The notes under the pieces: model-generated | Seen by the model: the letters and a program-made list of their open reading frames with translations, nothing else | What the model was told of the DNA's origin: nothing | Databases searched by the model: none | Shown: one piece after another, positions 61,128-64,000 of the stretch | How the letters are laid out: each line of letters starts with the position of its first letter | Numbering within the stretch: position 1 is the stretch's first letter | Program-made: the position numbers and the translations under genes | Source of the DNA: Pleurocapsa minor GSE-CHR-MK 17-07R | GTDB taxonomy: Bacteria > Chloroflexota > Anaerolineae > Aggregatilineales > Phototrophicaceae | DNA: 64,000 nt | Assembly (NCBI GenBank): GCA_019359125.1 | Contig: JAHHHY010000001.1 | Span: 496,001 to 560,000 of the forward strand | Reading direction: 5' to 3'

Positions 61128-62324
61128 ATGACCACGAATCGCCCTGCCCCCACACGCACACCACCAGTTCGTTCATCCTCCCAGCGTCCGCCTGACCGGC
61201 GCACGAAGCCCACGCCGGTTAATCGCACCCTGATCATCACCGGGATTGTTGGCATTGGCGTGCTGGCGATTGCATTCGCGGGGGCGCTGCTGCTCATCGT
61301 CATCGTGCTCAACAGTGCTGGTCGCATCCCTGAGGGCGTCACTGTCGGCGGCGCTGCGCTGGGCCGTCTGTCGCTGGAAGATGCCCGCCGGGCCCTCGTC
61401 GAGCTGGGCAATCGCCCGCTGGAGATAACAGACGGCGCACAAACAACCACTGCCTCATTGCAGTCACTGGGCATTCAGCTCGATATCGACTATACATTGG
61501 CAGCCGCGCGGGCATCGCAGGCCGATGCATCACTCACGCCCTGGTACACCGTCAATCTGGAGACCGCCCAGCAGGGATTGGTCACCCTGGCCGAAAATGC
61601 CTACGTCGAAGCAACCTCTGAACGCCCGGGGCGCGCGGTAGATATCCCGGTCGTGCTCGATCGCCTGCGCGTCGACATCAACACCGAGATTGCGGACGGG
61701 ACCCTGGACTTGTCGGTCATTGAACTGCCGCAGCTCGCTGCATCCACCGTCACGCCAGTTAACTACTCAGGCCCGCGCACAACGCACATCGTGCGCTCTG
61801 GAGAGGAACTCGGCCTGATAGCGCGCTTGTATGGTGTCGATCTCGACGCCATCGTCTCGCTCAACGGGTTGTCTGACCCAGACCTGATCTTCACCGGCCA
61901 GGAGCTCATCATTCCCGCAGCGGGGGTCTACGAGCCAACAGCGGCTGATGCGCCGGCTCCTCCCACGAATACAGGGCGTGCGCTGGTCGTCAGCATCAGC
62001 CAGCAGCGCTTGTTTGCCTACGAAAACGGCCAGCTTGTACATTCACACCTGGTCAGCACCGGCCTGCCTGAAACGCCAACGCTCCTGGGCGACTACGCCG
62101 TATATGTGAAATATGCCGCGACCGATATGAGCGGTCCTGGCTACTATCTGCCCCAGGTTCCCTGGACGATGTATTACTATCAGGGCTATGGCATCCACGG
62201 CACCTACTGGCACAACAATTTTGGGCGGCCGATGAGCCACGGATGCGTGAATCTGCCCACAGACCAGGCGCAGTGGTTCTTCAATTTTGCCTCAGTGGGC
62301 ACGCCCGTACGCGTGGTCGCCTGA
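61128..62324 (+). CDS. L,D-transpeptidase with VanW-type N-terminal domain and LysM
   Basis: The protein has 398 residues. A Pro/Arg-rich cytoplasmic start is followed by one membrane helix (IITGIVGIGVLAIAFAGALL), a VanW/PG_binding_4-like domain (VTVGGAALGRLSLEDARRAL), a LysM repeat (HIVRSGEELGLIARLYGVDL) and a YkuD catalytic domain. The active site is YGIHGTYWHNNFGRP and SHGCVNLPTDQAQ with nucleophile Cys373. The enzyme would form 3-3 cross-links or attach proteins to peptidoglycan outside the membrane. The domain set is typical of Gram-positive-like and Chloroflexota walls. Confidence 0.92.
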   Translation: MTTNRPAPTRTPPVRSSSQRPPDRRTKPTPVNRTLIITGIVGIGVLAIAFAGALLLIVIVLNSAGRIPEGVTVGGAALGRLSLEDARRALVELGNRPLEITDGAQTTTASLQSLGIQLDIDYTLAAARASQADASLTPWYTVNLETAQQGLVTLAENAYVEATSERPGRAVDIPVVLDRLRVDINTEIADGTLDLSVIELPQLAASTVTPVNYSGPRTTHIVRSGEELGLIARLYGVDLDAIVSLNGLSDPDLIFTGQELIIPAAGVYEPTAADAPAPPTNTGRALVVSISQQRLFAYENGQLVHSHLVSTGLPETPTLLGDYAVYVKYAATDMSGPGYYLPQVPWTMYYYQGYGIHGTYWHNNFGRPMSHGCVNLPTDQAQWFFNFASVGTPVRVVA

Positions 62325-62400
62325 TGGTGATGCTGGCATGGCGCGGGTCGCTTCGCTAAGATAGGGACAGGTTCAGATTTGTCCCATTTTGGAGCAGCCC

Positions 62401-62952
62401 ATGCAGCCCACCGCGCCCCATATTCGTCCTGTATCCGGCATTGACGGAGCCTGGTTAGCAGATATCAGGGCCTTCGCTGACGACCGGGGCGCATTTATGG
62501 AAAGCTTCCATCGCGACTGGTTCCCATGGATCAACTGGGACAACATGCAGGCGAACTGTTCGCGCAGCAAAGCCAACGTGTTGCGCGGCCTGCACTTTCA
62601 TCACCGCCAGATAGACTACTGGTTTGTGGTCTCAGGGGAAATGCGTGTGGGTATGGCAGACCTGCGTCCGTCCTCGCCGACTTTCAAGCAATCCGTCGCG
62701 CTGTCGCTCTCAGCAGACAAGCCGACCGGCCTGTTCATCCCTGTCGGTGTCGCTCACGGCTTCGTCGCACTCACCGATGTCACGCTGACCTATCTGGTCA
62801 ACAACTACTACGATGGCACCGACGAGCATGGCGTGGCCTGGAATGACCCGGAGCTGGCCGTCCCCTGGAATGTGAGTAACCCACTGATTTCCGGCCGCGA
62901 CGCCGCAAACCCCGTATTCAGCGCACTGCCAGAGGTATCGCGCCCACGCTAG
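62401..62952 (+). CDS. RmlC-like dTDP-sugar 3,5-epimerase family protein
   Basis: From ATG 62401, with GGAG six bases upstream, the protein has 183 residues, the usual RmlC size. The cupin motifs are DDRGAFMESFHRDWF, KANVLRGLHFHHRQIDYWFV (catalytic His region), and FIPVGVAHGFVALTD with LTYLVNNYYDGTDEHGVAWN. A 3,5-epimerase acting on dTDP-4-keto-6-deoxyglucose is the best guess. LRGLHFHH differs from the usual LRGLHYQ, so another keto-sugar or no epimerase activity is possible. No other rhamnose gene is present. Its stop overlaps the J-domain gene stop in CTAG. Confidence 0.82.
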   Translation: MQPTAPHIRPVSGIDGAWLADIRAFADDRGAFMESFHRDWFPWINWDNMQANCSRSKANVLRGLHFHHRQIDYWFVVSGEMRVGMADLRPSSPTFKQSVALSLSADKPTGLFIPVGVAHGFVALTDVTLTYLVNNYYDGTDEHGVAWNDPELAVPWNVSNPLISGRDAANPVFSALPEVSRPR

Positions 62953-63890
62953 GTTGCCTTATCGGTTTTGTTCTGTTTGCTCAGGGCATCAAACGCAGCG
63001 TTGATGTCTGCCATCCGGCGCGTATATTTCTCTTTCTCGTTCGGGTGCATATCAGGATGATTTTCGCGTGCCATACGTTTGTAGGCGCGGCGCACCTCAT
63101 CCGGGCTGGCTTCCTTACCCAGTCCCAGCGTCGCGTAATGCTTCAACAGTAATGACTGCACACGTCTCGGCGCCCCTCGTGATTGCTGCTGGCTGTGATA
63201 TCCCTGCCGGTACTGCTGCTGTTCCTTGGCGCCCATGTCCCCGTAATGACGTTCAAATTCTTCCCACGGGTTACTACTCGCAGGCGTCTCGTAGTCGGTC
63301 TGGCTCTGTGTCCGCCGGCGCCCGCCAAACGACCAGTTGCGCCAGTTGTTCTGATATTCGGCCTCCTGCATCGGGCTGGTCTGCTTCCAGAACTGCCCTT
63401 CCCCGAAGAAGCCCGCTGCATAGCGGCCCGTCAGCAGCTTGGACGTGTAAGACGAAGTCTCCACGTTCAGCTTAGCGACATCCACTGCGTCCCCATAGGA
63501 CACGCCATACTCGCTGCCGCCCCAGCGCCAGTGCAGATGGACCGGCCGGATTGTCGTGTGCGAGCCAGAGCACCAGTAGCCATACAGGCGGCCATGTGCC
63601 AGCGCATGCAGCGTCGACATCCACGGCGCGGGTACGATATCCTGCTCGTCTCCGGGCATCATGCGGCCGTCGAGGATATACAGTGTCCCAATATGCTGGC
63701 GCGTGTTACGTTCAATCTGTGCGCTGATTTCTGGCACACGAATGGCCCGATTCACCACGTAAATGGCCACACGCCTGCCGCCTGGCACCTCCAGGAGCAA
63801 ATCAGCGGCAGTTGTTTCACGGGAAACCACACTCACACGGGTGGTATTTCGTGACTGTTGTTCAAGATGATCGAGGACAAACTGCTTCAA
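62949..63890 (-). CDS. J-domain protein with unassigned N-terminal region
   Basis: The protein has 313 residues. A C-terminal J-domain (~residues 248-305) carries LKHYATLGLGKEASPDEVRR and the essential HPD in ARENHPDMHPNEKEK, so it should stimulate an Hsp70. The first ~170 residues (VAIYVVNRAIRVPEISAQIE and LYILDGRMMPGDEQDIV) fit no domain I know but look folded, followed by a Gln/Ser/Arg-rich linker. There is no zinc finger or client domain of classical DnaJ. J-domains at the C-terminus are less common in bacteria. Confidence 0.8.
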   Translation of the reverse strand: MKQFVLDHLEQQSRNTTRVSVVSRETTAADLLLEVPGGRRVAIYVVNRAIRVPEISAQIERNTRQHIGTLYILDGRMMPGDEQDIVPAPWMSTLHALAHGRLYGYWCSGSHTTIRPVHLHWRWGGSEYGVSYGDAVDVAKLNVETSSYTSKLLTGRYAAGFFGEGQFWKQTSPMQEAEYQNNWRNWSFGGRRRTQSQTDYETPASSNPWEEFERHYGDMGAKEQQQYRQGYHSQQQSRGAPRRVQSLLLKHYATLGLGKEASPDEVRRAYKRMARENHPDMHPNEKEKYTRRMADINAAFDALSKQNKTDKAT

Positions 63891-63932
63891 ACGAACCCTC
63901 GCTGAATGATCTAGGAATACAAGCGCTGACGG

Positions 63933-64000
63933 TTACGGTCTTTCAGCGGCACGCTTCAGCAGTGTGACCGCCGCATCTGCCAGCAGAGCTGTGCCCATCG
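63933..64000 (-). CDS. C-terminal end of an unidentified gene (partial)
   Basis: On the minus strand an open frame enters from the right edge and stops with TAA at 63935-63933. The last residues read MGTALLADAAVTLLKRAAERP. This looks like a helical C-terminus, but it is too short to name. A start codon inside the window is not required. Confidence 0.4.
   Translation of the reverse strand, partial: MGTALLADAAVTLLKRAAERP

Noticed and set aside
1-64000. Prophage, integrative element, transposon or toxin-antitoxin/defence island
   Set aside because: No integrase, transposase, phage structural gene, restriction system or antitoxin pair was seen, and no tRNA-flanked attachment repeat was found by eye.

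Overview
The window is about 64 kb of dense bacterial chromosome, roughly 55-58% GC, with few gaps and no rRNA, tRNA, CRISPR array, transposase or integrase that I could see. The gene mix includes MalFG-type sugar ABC systems without their own ATPase, PKD/WD40 lipoproteins, a VanW/LysM/YkuD transpeptidase, a menaquinone operon, a LOV histidine kinase, a RIO1 kinase and an SUV3-like helicase. It best fits a member of the Chloroflexota, probably Anaerolineae-like. That placement is inferred from gene content, not measured.

Left third (1-13.1 kb): the end of an FeS-type photolyase/cryptochrome, a LON-domain protein, an amylosucrase, an SUV3-like RNA helicase with a THUMP methyltransferase, a SpeD-like pyruvoyl decarboxylase followed by a transporter and an acetyltransferase, a membrane sensor joining an ECF-S-like region to HAMP, and a cytochrome P450.

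Sugar region (13.1-28.6 kb): two carbohydrate ABC operons run outward from a shared control region of about 360 bp (18346-18704). The leftward operon encodes a binding protein, two permeases and two Gfo/Idh/MocA oxidoreductases. The rightward one encodes a binding protein, an unusually long permease, a second permease, a GH3 N-acetylhexosaminidase, a GH18 glycosidase, a degenerate ROK repressor, a stand-alone LacI-type sensor and a NagB-II-like deaminase. Together these suggest uptake and breakdown of amino sugars from peptidoglycan or chitin.

Middle (28.6-43.6 kb): a menaquinone operon led by a TetR regulator (tetR-menF-menD-menB-menE) lies opposite menH-tag. An iron alcohol dehydrogenase, a small monooxygenase and a receiver protein follow. 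Next is a compact five-gene operon (38534-43534): a C26 gamma-glutamyl hydrolase, a leaderless subtilase, an esterase, an ATP-grasp ligase and a circularly permuted ATP-grasp ligase, closed by a strong terminator. This is the best candidate here for an undescribed biosynthetic or modification system.

Right third (43.6-64 kb): a giant PKD/WD40 lipoprotein, a blue-light LOV kinase with a receiver-kinase partner, a CBS-type Mn pyrophosphatase, an aldolase/PfkB/DegT operon, an MFS transporter, a RIO1 kinase preceded by a strong promoter and a 19-codon ORF, a ROK sugar kinase with a flavin amine oxidase, a DUF4432 epimerase-like protein, an L,D-transpeptidase, an RmlC-like protein and a J-domain protein.

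A layout oddity runs through the window: six of nine convergent gene pairs share their stop codons in a 4-nt palindrome (CTAA, TTAA or CTAG).
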